Shown one piece after another: positions 35,303-46,601 of a stretch of DNA of 64,000 nt. Both the position numbers and the translations under genes were made by a program. The stretch is from Trifolium pratense. Lineage: Eukaryota > Streptophyta > Magnoliopsida > Fabales > Fabaceae. How positions within the stretch are numbered: the first letter of the stretch is position 1; every line of letters begins with the position of its first letter. The notes under the pieces are model-generated. The model worked only from the letters and a program-made list of their open reading frames with translations, was not told the DNA's origin and ran no database searches. Location of the stretch: the NCBI RefSeq assembly GCF_020283565.1, contig NC_060059.1:12593501-12657500 (forward strand), read 5' to 3'.

Positions 35303-35557
35303 GATGTTTTCTCTTCCCAAACCCCTGAATCTTTTATCCCTCTTGAATTTCCAATTTTGCCCTTGAAAAAACTTTGGTTCATAGAAAATGAAGTTTTTTT
35401 TTGCCTTGAAAACAAATTTCGGTTTCTAAAAACTGAAATTTACTCTGAATTTGCACTGGTAAAAATTCGGTTTCTGCGAACCGAATTTTTCTGCAAGGGT
35501 AAAATTGGAATATTGAGAGGTATAAAAAATTTATGGGAGGTGGGAAGAGAAAACATC
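35303..35557. mobile_element. Mutator-like MITE with palindromic core, 255 bp
   Basis: Arms GATGTTTTCTCTTCCCA pair over about 60 bases (both also read TTCCAATTTT.CCCTTG). Flanks aagatcgat (35294-35302) and aagattgat (35558-35566) are a 9-bp target duplication with one change. The core carries TTCGGTTTCTGCGAACCGAA and CGGTTTCTAAAAACTGAA. Same family as 42849-43575. Confidence 0.85.
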
Positions 35558-36012
35558 AAGATTGATCAATGTCAAATGACGATGAAAAATTTATACCTAT
35601 AAAATCATTATAAAAATAGACTCAACATAAGATTTGATGGGCTTATGAATGGTACCTAGGTCTAAGCATTTGTTCATGTACTTTATTTTAATGTTAATTT
35701 TTTTGGATATTAACGAGTTGGAAATGGTACAGTGTAAGAGGATAAGAAGCTTCTACTTTAGAAGTTTTATCTCAAATTGCATTTCTAACTTTATAAGAAT
35801 CAAGTTAGTGCATGCGCCTTTTTCAAAAAGAAAATCATTGATATTCATATACTACTATATTAATAATATAAACATGCCCGATCAAAAATAATATACACAC
35901 ATTCATAGTCACACACCAATTATATATATGATACCAATCTCTATATTTCAAATCATTATAAAGCCAACCATATAACTCAGATTCCTTGATCTCTAGTCTC
36001 CACCTGTCCTAT

Positions 36013-37813
36013 ATGGCTTACAGTAACGGGTATGACTGGAACATGCCTCCCTTCCTATCCAACAATGATGATACTTCACAAACAATGGTATGCATTTGTT
36101 TTTATATGCAAACAAACTTAGCTTATCTTTGGTATCATAGGATATGTCAGAATTACGGTGACCTACCGTGATTTCACAGAAGCTATACTTGGTAACTTTT
36201 GAAAAATCGTATAGCTTCTGTGAAATCGTGGTGGATTACCATGGTTCTGATATATCCAACATAATACCAAACATAGACTCTGTTATGCATGTTAGTATAA
36301 TTATTCAACTCTACTTTACACACACATTTTCTCCATATTTATACATGCATGTTATGTTAATTAGTATATTTATTCACTTCTATTAAAGAATGAAAAACAG
36401 CATTTGATTTATATCATCTATCTCTTGTTCCAGGATAATTATATGAACTTGAGAGAGTTATCCAACTATCCACTTCCCCTCGGGTTAAAACTCACATTGA
36501 CACCTGAGATGCTTCCATACACAGAACAAAAACCAAATGCTGCTACTAAAATACAATCAACTTCATGCCAACAACAAATTAAGAAAGTTGAGAAGTTGAA
36601 AGCTGTTCATGTTCCAATGTATATGCTCATGATCGGATTTTTCAAGGTATCTATTTATAACTAGTACTATAGTATTCATGATTTTATTATGTAGTAAAAA
36701 AATTGTCTCATGTTATTTGCGCATGCAGATTGAGGCTAAATATCCGGCGGATTTGGTTTCTAAGTTTTACTATGCTAAACGAAAGTTGGTGTGGGAGATA
36801 CTGCGCGATGGTTTAAAGGACAAGATTGAAATACAATGGCGAAATATTACAGCCATCCGAGCTATTATCGAGGATAATTTACCGGGCATCCTAGAAATTG
36901 AGGTGCTTTTCTTTTTTATGTACGAAATAATGTTCGACAAAAAAAAAAGAGTCAAATGCACCCAAGATTATAACACTTTTATCACAAAATTGTTCTTTCT
37001 ATTCTCATTGGATATTTTTTGTAAATTATTTGAGCCCACAGCTTGACAAAGTTCCATCCTTCTTTCGTGAGATTGAACCAAAGCCTGGAAAGCATACTGT
37101 GTGGACATTATCTCATGACTTCACTCAGGGACAAGCTTCCAAATACCGGTATGTAATTTTCTTAACTGCATAGTTACACTTTAGTTTCAATATTTTCGAA
37201 GAAAACTTGCTCACAAATAGACATGATTTATACACATTCAGCTTAATTGTATCTATAGTTTTATACAATATAATTATCAATTTGTTGTTGATGGCAACTA
37301 TTTCTACCCAGGAGGCACTATATTCAATTCCCTCCTGGAGTTCTTGATCAATACTATGTAAAGCTCTTGCAATGCGATAATCGATTGTTGGAATTGAGCC
37401 AGAGACCGTTTCCTAGTTCGCACGCTATTTATTTTGATTCACATTTAGATAGGAGGACAACACAACTTAATTTTTGTCATGATGATTCAGAGAACACCTC
37501 TGTTGCAGATGAGACCATCAACAATCAAATGCTTCAAAATCCAATGATGTCTTCATCCTCTTGGAGTCAAGGCTCTTATGATTACACTTCACTTTCAATG
37601 GAGTCTGTCCCAAGTGCAAGTTACATACAAGCACAACCAAGTGAACATGCTTGGTTAAATTATGAATTGCCTAGTCACATTAATAACATGATGATAGGAG
37701 GATACCATGACCAAGAAATTGAATTCAACACAACACAATCAATTGAAGCAAGTCTTGTTTACAATTACAACACCAATACAAGCACACAAATTGATTGGTC
37801 TATGTTTAGCTGA
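36013..37813 (+). CDS. Plant-specific TRF-like 8 (TRFL8)-type protein (5 exons, 356 aa)
   Basis: Exons 36013-36087, 36434-36646, 36729-36902, 37042-37148 and 37312-37813, all GT-AG with agreeing phases; start MAYSNGYDW. The conserved part is exons 2-5: YPLPLGLKLTLTPEML, then KFYYAKRKLVWEIL, IQWRNITAIRAIIEDN, LEIELDKVPSFFREIEPKPG, WTLSHDFTQGQASKYRRHYI, QFPPGVLDQYYVKLLQCDNR and LLELSQRPFPS. This resembles a plant family annotated as TRF-like 8; I have no experimental role to attach, and the name is from memory. After about residue 210 the C-terminal tail is low in complexity (Ser, Asn, Gln). No classical Myb repeat is visible, so DNA binding is doubtful. Intron 1 holds a long hairpin MITE. Confidence 0.72.
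36128..36280. mobile_element. Hairpin MITE in intron 1 of the TRF-like gene
   Basis: TTTGGTATCATAGGATATGT ... CGTGATTTCACAGAAGCTATA pairs with the right arm, reversed TTTGGTATTATGTTGGATAT ... CACGATTTCACAGAAGCTATA. Arms about 70 bases, small loop. It lies 40 bases after the first exon. Confidence 0.75.
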
Positions 37814-38678
37814 TTACTCAAGAAACTCCCTCCGCCTCCGCCTCAAATTAAGTGTCATTTTTGTTTTTTCACATAGATCAAGAGCTGTAATTTGTGAATA
37901 AATAAGTGTACTATTTTGCAAAATTTAATCACAACTTCGATGGCTGGAACGATTTTTCTGAACTCCAGTGAAGTACTCCTAAAAGTGCTAGAATATATTT
38001 ATCAGATGTGATCACTTCTATCACATACACTTGTTGAACTCACTTTGTCAAGTCTTTGAAATCAATAAAGGCGCTTTGCCAGAACCTTCTGATATCACTG
38101 CAGGATCAGATGTCCTGGTTGGCAGTTTCATCCGAATTCTCTTCACTGGAGCTTCTTTTCTTCAATGGAGAGTAGTCGAACTTATATTATTTTGTCCAGT
38201 GCATAGACGTACTAGTATCAAGTAAGGTGCATTACAAAATTATTTGTCATGCACATCAACCAACAAACATAGTCGAGTACAATAAATTGTTCGTACACTT
38301 ACGTATTGTCTCTTGATCAGTCGAATACTTACAGTTTTACAAATTAAACACATCCCTAATGTATGTTTAGGCTTCAAGCAAACTTCATATCCGAGACTTG
38401 TTAATACACTAATATTTACTTAAATAGTAAGCGCAAGACCTATCTTGATCACAATTCCTCTCTTAACCATAAACCCCTCTACGAATGCGGACTCAATAAC
38501 CTTACCACCGCAATGGTAACAAGGGAGGTGTAAAAATGATGTTTGTTGGGTGTAGATAGGAAGCCTCACACTAGTAATAAAGAGGTGAATAAACTTGGCC
38601 CAGTAACAGAACTGCCTCACACAGCAGGAAATCTTCGCAGGAGAGATTTACTTTTGTCACCTATGGCTATGGTTACTC
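37814..38678. other. 3' flank of the TRF-like gene and intergenic
   Basis: 3'UTR for perhaps 150 bases, then no gene that I can support. A 64-codon frame at 38031 is without recognisable domain. Confidence 0.45.
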
Positions 38679-38680
38679 GC

Positions 38681-38819
38681 ACGCCCTACGTCTTTCCTTT
38701 TTTACCCTTCTGTTACGTAAATAGCGGACATTATAAAAATGCTATAAAGATAAGGTGTTTTTGGGTGTCCGCTACTTAAGTAGCGGACGGGGTATTTTGG
38801 TAAATTCGTAGGGCGTGCC
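38681..38819. repeat. Inverted-repeat element with a 22-bp perfect palindrome
   Basis: Ends GCACGCCCTACG and CGTAGGGCGTGC face each other; inside are gtaaatagcggac and the perfect palindrome GTCCGCTACTTAAGTAGCGG AC at 38767-38788. About 140 bp, no target duplication found. It ends 44 bases before the ATG of the pseudouridine synthase, so it lies in that gene's promoter or 5'UTR. Confidence 0.7.
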
Positions 38820-38863
38820 AGAAGGAGTAGGGGCAAAAGGAGATCTCTTCCCAGTAACACACC

Positions 38864-39919
38864 ATGCTAAAGCAGCCGATGTGGGTAGCTTCCGGATTCT
38901 ATTCTCACCACCACTGCCATTTCAGAAACCCGTCCAAGCTGCCGCCAAAACCACCCTCATCCGCCATACCCACCGTCGTAGCAATGTCAGCATCACACCA
39001 AAACAAACAATCACATCATTCCGAAACTACCCCCACAGTCATCGAGAATTTCCCAATACCACTATCCCCTCAACTTCCACTAATCTCAAAACAAATCGAA
39101 CTCAACAGAGCCACAATCGCTACTTCAAATTCAGAACTCTTTACTCTCTCAAAAAACCACATCATCTACGAAGACGAATTCCTCTTAGCAGTTAACAAAC
39201 CCCAAGGAATCTACTGCGACAATGTACTCACTTCCCTTCAATCACAAAATTCCGTTACGGCGGAGCTTCATCTCGCTAATCGACTCGACCGCGACACGAG
39301 TGGTGTTATGCTGATAACAAAATCGCATAAGGTAGCTTCGAAGCTTGTTAAAGCATTCACCGATCATAAAGTGAAGAAAACTTACATCGCTCTTTGTACC
39401 GGTGTTGTTCCTGATTGGAAAACGATAACCGTTAGATCCGGTCACGGTAGGTCGAAATTCGGCGCGTGGAGAGTTTACGGTTTTTCCGATGCTGGCCGTG
39501 GGTTACCGGGTGGATCGGTTGTTCGTGAAATGGAAACTTCGTTTGAGGTGTTATCTGTTAATGGAAAAGGGAGTTTTAGAGAGGTGGCAGAGTTAGGGTT
39601 TGAAGGGAGTAGTTTGGTGGTTGTTGAAGAGAAAGCGGTGAAAATTGACGGTGGTGATGATCGGAATGAGATTGTGGTGAGAGCGTATCCACGGAGTGGA
39701 AGAACGCATCAGATTCGGTTGCACTGTCAATATCTAGGGATTTCAATAATTGGGGATGTGAAATATGAAGGTGTTTATGAATGGAATGGTGTGATCCATG
39801 ATGGTCATCACCTTCATGCCGAGACGTTGTCGTTTGATCATCCTGTTACCGGTGTTCATGTTATGCTGCATGCACCTCTCCCACAATGGGCGAACCAGGC
39901 GTTGCAATTGCAACCTTAA
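38864..39919 (+). CDS. RluA-type RNA pseudouridine synthase
   Basis: Isomerises uridine to pseudouridine in RNA; the RluA/RsuA group acts on rRNA or tRNA. Single exon of 351 codons. The catalytic motif HLANRLDRDTSG is at 136-147 with the nucleophile D142. Also present are KPQGIYCDN at 112-120, KTYIALCTGVVP, and the C-terminal AYPRSGRTHQIRLHCQYLG and HLHAETLSFDHP. No S4 domain precedes the core. Residues 1-90 are Pro/Ser/His-rich and poorly conserved, which could be an organelle transit peptide; a later Met (M41) is an alternative start for a cytosolic form. Closest in layout to Arabidopsis RNA pseudouridine synthase 1 from memory. Confidence 0.9.
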   Translation: MLKQPMWVASGFYSHHHCHFRNPSKLPPKPPSSAIPTVVAMSASHQNKQSHHSETTPTVIENFPIPLSPQLPLISKQIELNRATIATSNSELFTLSKNHIIYEDEFLLAVNKPQGIYCDNVLTSLQSQNSVTAELHLANRLDRDTSGVMLITKSHKVASKLVKAFTDHKVKKTYIALCTGVVPDWKTITVRSGHGRSKFGAWRVYGFSDAGRGLPGGSVVREMETSFEVLSVNGKGSFREVAELGFEGSSLVVVEEKAVKIDGGDDRNEIVVRAYPRSGRTHQIRLHCQYLGISIIGDVKYEGVYEWNGVIHDGHHLHAETLSFDHPVTGVHVMLHAPLPQWANQALQLQP

Positions 39920-41456
39920 GGCGCAAGGAATCCGGGTTTTAGGTAGATGATGAAAGTCTGATTATTTTTTTGAGGTTTTTCCTAACTGATTGTGTATCTA
40001 AGAATTTGTTATAGTATTGCATTTCGGCTTTGATTGTTGTACATAATATAGCTCTGCATCAGTTCGGACAAATGATCTCATTTATATTTGATATTGTTTA
40101 GTCAAGACAAAATGTTTGATATTGTAAACAAAGTTGAGTATGATTGCTATTGGGGATTCTCATGTGTTTTTGGACATCTTCAATAATTGAAGTGAAGCGT
40201 TGTATTGAAAACTACTCCTTTTTTATATGAAACAACTTATTTTTTAAGTTCATTACATATTTGATCGATGGTGTGTATATTATAGATCAGATAGTTACAA
40301 CAGTTTGTATTTATACTACTAGTTTAAGTGAAGGTGATGCTTGTATATGAAGGTGTGACCATATCTTAATTAGGAAAGTTGAATTCATTTATACACGGTT
40401 CATTCAAATTGAAACGACAAATATCTTGTTAATCAAAACTTCTAGTTTAGTTTATCACCGGGATATATCTGTTGAGTTTGAATCAGTTGTTGAGAACATC
40501 CAGTTTTGTGTAGGGCCATGTGCAAGCTCCCCTTGCACTCGTATTATTTTGGCTTTTCTATAACATACGTTCAACAGTGGCATATAGAAATGGGGATGTT
40601 AAGTGAGCTTTGTACACAAATTGTGATACTTGTTATGACTGCATTGATTGGAATTATGATTGTTTTGCTTCAATGGCTTTTTGTTTCAAGGGTCGGGATG
40701 TGTTTGCTGCTAAAAGCACTGATGCGAACAACTGATATAGAAAAAGCTTAATAGGATATTCAGAGTTGGAGAATGGTGTTCAGGGTCTTGTAGTTCCTAT
40801 TAAGTGTGCTAAAATCCAGCATATTGAATGTGTTGGGAATCTCTTCCTACTTTGCACTTTTTAAGTTTAGATATGCTAATGGCAAACTAACACATTGTCT
40901 ATTTTGATACATTTCCATGAGCTACTTCGTTTCTGTTTATCAACCTAGTATAGGAACATGACCATCTTCATGTGAGTATTTGGTGCAATACTTTTCTTCT
41001 TTCTAGGCTCTTGTAGTTGTACCACTACCAAAAAAATATTTACTGATAGCAGAGACTAGAGAGTGACTATTTGTAACAGATTTCAAATTACCCAAGCTGT
41101 AACAGCTTAACTAACAACTAAATTAGTTAAGTTGTCAGTTTTAACATTTATTGGTTTTACTGGTTCTGGACCTGTTTGACTGGTTCATTATCACCGGTTC
41201 TGCAAACAGTTGGTTTTTTTGGGTTAAACAGATTGAACACTGGACCATTTTCTGGCTCAGCAGGTCAAATGGTCTGTCTGATTTTTCAAAACTCTGATTT
41301 TAATACACTGGCTGATATATTATAGCTCAAAACACTAAACTTTATACAGCTGACCATTGCCTAGTGACATTTTAGTTATTTCTTTGGAGGTTAATAATCT
41401 GTTCGATTCTTGGTAATCTGATTGGTAATATATAGTTGTGTGCCGAATATCATACA
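39920..41456. other. Intergenic, no gene seen
   Basis: 3'UTR of the synthase, then AT-rich DNA. A frame at 40506-40751 is hydrophobic with no homology that I recognise. Text at 41140-41290 repeats ggttctggac/ctggttc/ggttttttgggtt words, like degenerate repeat. Confidence 0.5.
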
Positions 41457-41571
41457 GATCACCTGGCGGGGGTGAAAGTTCTTCATGGCCTTGACAAAGT
41501 TGCGGAAGGTGGTACTGTAGTTCTGACTATCAGAGATCAGCCTATACTTGCTGATGGTGATGTTAACGAAG
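41457..41571 (+). pseudogene. SART1/DOT2 (tri-snRNP protein) exon fragment
   Basis: Reads DHLAGVKVLHGLDKVAEGGT VVLTIRDQPILADGDVNE, the conserved C-terminal part of the SART-1 splicing factor family (DOT2/MDF in Arabidopsis). An acceptor-like ATACAG precedes it and a donor-like GAAG|GTACAA follows, so it came from genomic DNA and not from a processed transcript. No other part of the gene is visible. Next to a pyrophosphatase fragment from an unrelated gene. Confidence 0.8.
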
Positions 41572-41833
41572 GTACAACTGCTTGGAGCTCTTTCTAATAT
41601 TATTCCCGTTTGAATTTTGTGAGTTGTTGCGTGTCATGTAAAATAATTTGTTTTTCTCACATGCCAGTCTGCTTATGCTAAAGCAAATGGAATGTTGGTG
41701 CTATCTTTGATTCCGTATCAATTACAAGGACCCTGCCCCAAAAAGTATCCGACTTTGAAATAAGTAAAATACCTAAATTTAAAGTCATATACTGGCTTGA
41801 GTTAAAAGTTGAATCCGATGTGCCTTTTTAACA

Positions 41834-42652
41834 AGGTTTTATTATTGGATCAGCTGCATCTCTTGCGTTGTTTGGTGCTTATGCGAACAGATATGGCATC
41901 AAAACATTGAATATCTTGACACCAAAGGTTTTTATTGGTTTGACTGTGGGAGCAATGCTTTCCTACTGGTTTTTAGTCATGACAATGAAGAATGTTGGGA
42001 CTTGGGAGTGCAGCTCTCAAAATGATTGTAGAAGCTCATGGGCAATTCAATTCTATTTTCGGTCTTATATAGAGAAGAGCAAAACCAGATTATGTTACCT
42101 GCCTAAAGGAGTGGAGTGATAAAGAGGTCAAGAGTTTGATCCTCATTCTTAGCATAATACTAACATCGGACGTTCCAACTTCCAAGAAAGAAAAAGAAAC
42201 ACTACATGCATAAAGATACACCTCTTATTACCACACCATTCTTTAGTGCAGAGACTCTTGTTGGCTCTCTATTTTAGCCATTAAGTTGCTCTATTCTCGA
42301 AAACTACCTTACTATTGACATTCACATTTTTTAAGATATTTTCATTTCTTCATAGTGGCAGTTTCAGGCTTCCAGCTTCAAACACTGGTGGCGCAAGGGA
42401 TAACGTCAAATTTTTAGTTTGGAAGTTGTTTACAGATCTTGAACTCCCTTTGAGGAACTCTATAAGAAAATCATTCCATTTTATCCTTGTAGCCCGTTAT
42501 TGCATTTAGAATTGACTATTGTAAACTTTTTTTTTTTCTATTACAATTGTAAATCGGTTTGCTGCTTAATGGCTGCAGCTGGTATTACTTTTCATGTGGT
42601 ATCATTGGGTCCAAAGGGTACAGAAGATCACAAGGTTGCTGTCATAGGATAG
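41834..42652 (+). pseudogene. Vacuolar H+-pyrophosphatase fragments (type I, AVP1-like)
   Basis: Three ordered pieces. 41834-42060: [54 protein letters not shown]; then, after a 7-base duplication that shifts frame, [20 protein letters not shown] and [11 protein letters not shown]. Near 42370: ASNTGGARDNVK (family ISASNTGGAWDNAK). Near 42600: SLGPKGTEDHKVAVIG followed by a stop. The catalytic pyrophosphate-binding loops of the first half are absent. Frameshifts, stops and gaps show it is dead. SLGPKG...AVIG fits the K+-dependent type I class. Confidence 0.82.
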
Positions 42653-42848
42653 GAGTACTCTTGAGACATTGAGAGTTGGATGTATTATTAATTAGGATCA
42701 TAATGATAAATGCTTACAGATTACGTATGTGGGGATGGGAATATACAAATCAAACCAAGGTTAGATCTTGGAATCTAGGCAACTTGTGTGCTTCATATAG
42801 AACACTCTAGAATCATAAATAATGTGGCCCACGTAATAATAAAATGAA

Positions 42849-43575
42849 GATGTTTTTTCTCCTGACCCTGTGCCTTTTTTTTCTATCCTGAATTTCCGTT
42901 TTTGTCCTTGGGGTACTTCGGTTTGTACGAGCCGAATTTTTTTGTCATGCTCAAAAAAATCGGTTAATAAAAACCGAAATTTTGTGTTCCATTTTTTTTT
43001 CTTCAGATTTCCTGCATAAATTTAGCATCAGACCCTCAACTTCCACAATTTATTTGAATTACTAAACGATGTCCGATTTGAGTAAATGACCACTCGTTGG
43101 AAAGCTTAGGGTGTCAAGTTTACAAATATAATTTTTGTTTTGAGGGTTAACTATCCAATTGGTTCAGTTTGACCAAATAATGGGTACTGGTACAGAAACA
43201 GAGCAAAAACTTTTCTCAAACTTGTAGGTAGATTTTTTCATACTATACTTAATGAAATTTAACAATTCTGGTGTCAATCCTGTAGTAAATTTTGTCTTCT
43301 TTACACTAGATTAAAAATCATTAGCATACGACTTATATTCAGAGAGATATGCTAAATTTACCACATGTAGCTCTACACGAATTTTCACATAAATCTTTGT
43401 TCTTTTCTTAACATTTATGTTATTTCGGTTTATATAAACCGAATTTTTTTTTTCATGTTTAAAAATTTCGGTTTGTATAAACCGAAATAAGTTGGCCAAA
43501 TTTTTTCAAACCGCAAAAGGCAAAATGAGATTTTTGGGTATAAAAGAAAGGCGGGGGGTCGGGAGAGAAAACATC
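42849..43575. mobile_element. Mutator-like MITE with palindromic core, 727 bp
   Basis: Terminal inverted repeats GATGTTTTTTCTCC / reversed GATGTTTTCTCTCCCGACCC extend with mismatches over about 60 bases. Perfect 9-bp target duplication taaaatgaa (42840-42848 and 43576-43584). Core words TTCGGTTTGTACGAGCCGAA, ATTTCGGTTTATATAAACCG AAT and TTCGGTTTGTATAAACCGAA repeat. No transposase. Same family as 35303-35557. Confidence 0.92.
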
Positions 43576-43584
43576 TAAAATGAA

Positions 43585-44734
43585 TCATAAATAATGTGGC
43601 AGCAACTCTTATTGGCTGTAATTTCTGAGTCATCATCAAATGGCTTCAAATGTAAGCATCTACAATGAAGATAACAAGTCTTATTGGATAATACTCTCCC
43701 ATTATAGATGGTCTAATTTATGAACATTATTTAATAAAATGAATGCCGGCCATCCCCTGGGCCATGAAAATGTGTCGTTTTTTCTGTCTGCCTTTTTTTT
43801 GTTTTATGTTATTGTTCCAATGGAGTTAGTGGTGACGTACTCCCAACTCTACGTATCATCTTTAGAGCCAAAGGTTTACATTGTTAGAAGATGATATATC
43901 AAAGACCCATATTTATACATGATAAAGTAAATATTTATGCTTTTTTTTTTTTTAAATAGTGTTATAACATGATGATATTATGACAAAATATAATTGAACA
44001 TCGATGTAAATAATTACATTCTAAATGCGTAATACTTAATTCTTCATTTTATAATCAAATGGAGCTTATCTCAGTCGCATTTGGTATTGGTGAGCGATAA
44101 ATGAGCTTATCTCATGTTAGTGCTTTGGTGATTGTATGATTCGACATAATTTGGATTGGGTCAAGTTGGGTTGGAACCGTTTGGCAGTGAGGTTCTCCAT
44201 GGGGGGTGTTGTGTGTCATGGTGCTAGAATTGTGGGATATTGGCAAAGGGTCGGGAATAAAGCATCCAAATATATTGATATTTGATCTATACATTGACTT
44301 GAATTAAACAGTGGTGGCGGGTTTGATCTCTAAAAATTGAAATATCATGCAGACATGCACCCTTGGCATGCTTAATTTGGTTTCTTAAATTAATGTGACT
44401 TTGTCAAAGTTGTCTGATTTCAAGCTCAACAATACTTACTTATCGTTACATTAATCAAGTAACTGAGACTTTGTCAAATTTAGTCTTGATCTATATATAG
44501 AGATAGTCATGTTTTCTTATTTTACTCTTTTTTTGCTTCCTTACGCTTTTGTATTTTTTTGGGCTTAATCACTCTTTTTCTTTCATAAATAAAATCAAGA
44601 TTTTGATATGTGAAAAGTGAAATATTCTATTAAACTACAAAATATTTCTTCCTACCTTTGTCTACTGATCGAGAAGTAAAAATATACGATTCAAGACTAA
44701 ATTTGACAAAGATTTTTCTTGTGGGTATAGTTGA
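43585..44734. other. Intergenic, no gene seen
   Basis: AT-rich. The word gaatcataaataatgtggc just after the MITE also occurs just before it (42812 region), an older local duplication. No ORF of note. Confidence 0.5.
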
Positions 44735-45194
44735 TGTTGGGGTTGATTGCAATGTATGTCTCACATCGCTAATGAAGGAAAAAAGATCAAGGAAATTATA
44801 TTTGAGAAGTCTCACATTGCTTAGAAAAGTGAAGAGTGAAGGAGCTCAATGATATATAAAGAGACTTCAAGTTCCTTGTTTCAACACACCAAGCAGTAGC
44901 ACTTGTAAACACTTTAAGTTTGTATTTGTGTCTTTTTCCTTTTCTCTTATGCTCTTGTTTAAGAGTATTTGAGATGTAGTTCAAATATTTACTTTGGAGA
45001 GTGTGGGTCTACTAGGGCATGGGGTGGTTGAGGCTGACGTCTATGTGTTGTAACAATTTTCACATAATGTTTATTCTCTGGTTGTCTGTTTAGACAACGA
45101 CCGTGGTTTTTTCTTCGGTTTTGGAGTTTCCACGTTATATTCTTGTGTTGTGATTGCATTCTTTTATTTTTTTCTATGCCTGTTTTTCCAAACA
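44735..45194 (+). mobile_element. Solo LTR of a Ty1/copia element, 460 bp
   Basis: Starts TGTTGGGGTTGATTGC and ends CTGTTTTTCCAAACA; flanks gttga and gttca are a likely 5-bp target duplication with one change. A TATA box GATATATAAAGAG lies at about 44850. The late part ggttttggagtttccacgtt is the usual copia R/U5 text. There is no primer site or coding region after it, so this is a solo LTR left by recombination. Confidence 0.78.
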
Positions 45195-46592
45195 GTTCAT
45201 TATAACGAGATGAGTCATACATAAGATTGTTGTACTAAAGATTTTAGTTTGTTATGTTCACATCCATATAGTTCATTATTCTACACCAAATTTTTAGGTT
45301 GAATCAAATCCAATTTCACATTCATTGACTTATATAGAGTTTTTTTTTACTTATAGACGTAATTTTTACTTACCACACGTGGTGGTAGATGGGCACTGCC
45401 AGATCAAGTTATAGTAATTTTTACAAGGGAAAAATATTAAATCTAAGGATAAATATGTTTTGAGTTACTAAAAAATAATATTTTTTTTCAAATTCAACAT
45501 CTGCATATAAATTCTACTCAATTGTAGTTCATACTTTTATTAATTCTTACAACAAAAAAATAACCGAGAGAAAGTATATTTTGTTCTGTATTGAGTCCTT
45601 ATAAAACCAAAACAAGGATTAAGATTGAACAAATTTTGTAGGACTAAATATATATATAAATTTAAAGTTAATCAACAACCAAAACAAGATTACAATGAGT
45701 TTTAGTTAAAACAAGAAGAAAGAAAATAAGAAACAAAATTTGAGGCAATTATTAAAAATAAATTGATGATTGAAAATTTTAGTTAACTCTCATTGGACCC
45801 GAATTTCTTACGGTAAAGATTTAACAGTTTCCCACAATATAATAAATTTGAACCGTTTATTTATGATTGATGGTACAAATTTTATACATTAAAACAATTT
45901 GAGATTGGAGAGACCAAATCTATTATAACAGAATGTCGTAACAGCGTCAAATCTTGTCCCAACTCTCTCACATCAAATAGCCATGGGAGAGAATTTGAAT
46001 CCGGTAATCCACCCAAGAAACTTTTGGTACTACACTTACACTTGATTAAATTGAACAATGCACATGAATAAGGAAGGTACAAATGGACAATACCGGTAAG
46101 AGGATCTAATATCTATACTTCTATTGATCTTGCAATGCACATGCACAATGGACACCATCCTTCCAAAATTAGAAAATTTGTGAATTTCATGAATAAGGAA
46201 GGTACTACAAATGGTGATGATTGACTTTTAGGCAGGGATATACCACACTGACGTAGGAATCTAACTAGATTATTGGAACAGTACTTTTCATACATACACA
46301 TACTCTTGTCTTGATTGCATGGTTACAAAAATACTGTTATTTTTATTTTATACTGTAATTTAAAATATTGAATTTAAATCTAAATTGTTCAACCTTCATC
46401 AATCGGTTATTGATGTTTCGAAGGCGTAAATGTACAAAAGGCATAATTTATGTCAATGATTTGTCGTTTTTTTACCAAAAAAAATACACTACAACATCAT
46501 TTTCGAGTTAATATGAATACAAAAGAGGGACCAAAATTGGTAAATTTTAAAATAGAAATATCAATTGTGAACATATTGTACTTAAATGTATA
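45195..46592. other. Intergenic, no gene seen
   Basis: AT-rich. The words atgcacatgaataaggaaggta (46056) and atgaataaggaaggtac (46189) recur about 130 bases apart. Nothing coding can be supported. Confidence 0.5.
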
Positions 46593-46601
46593 TACATTTT
46601 A

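Noticed and set aside
40506..40751. Hydrophobic frame as a further pyrophosphatase piece (GMLS word)
   Set aside because: Only four residues match the family; the rest does not align in any frame.
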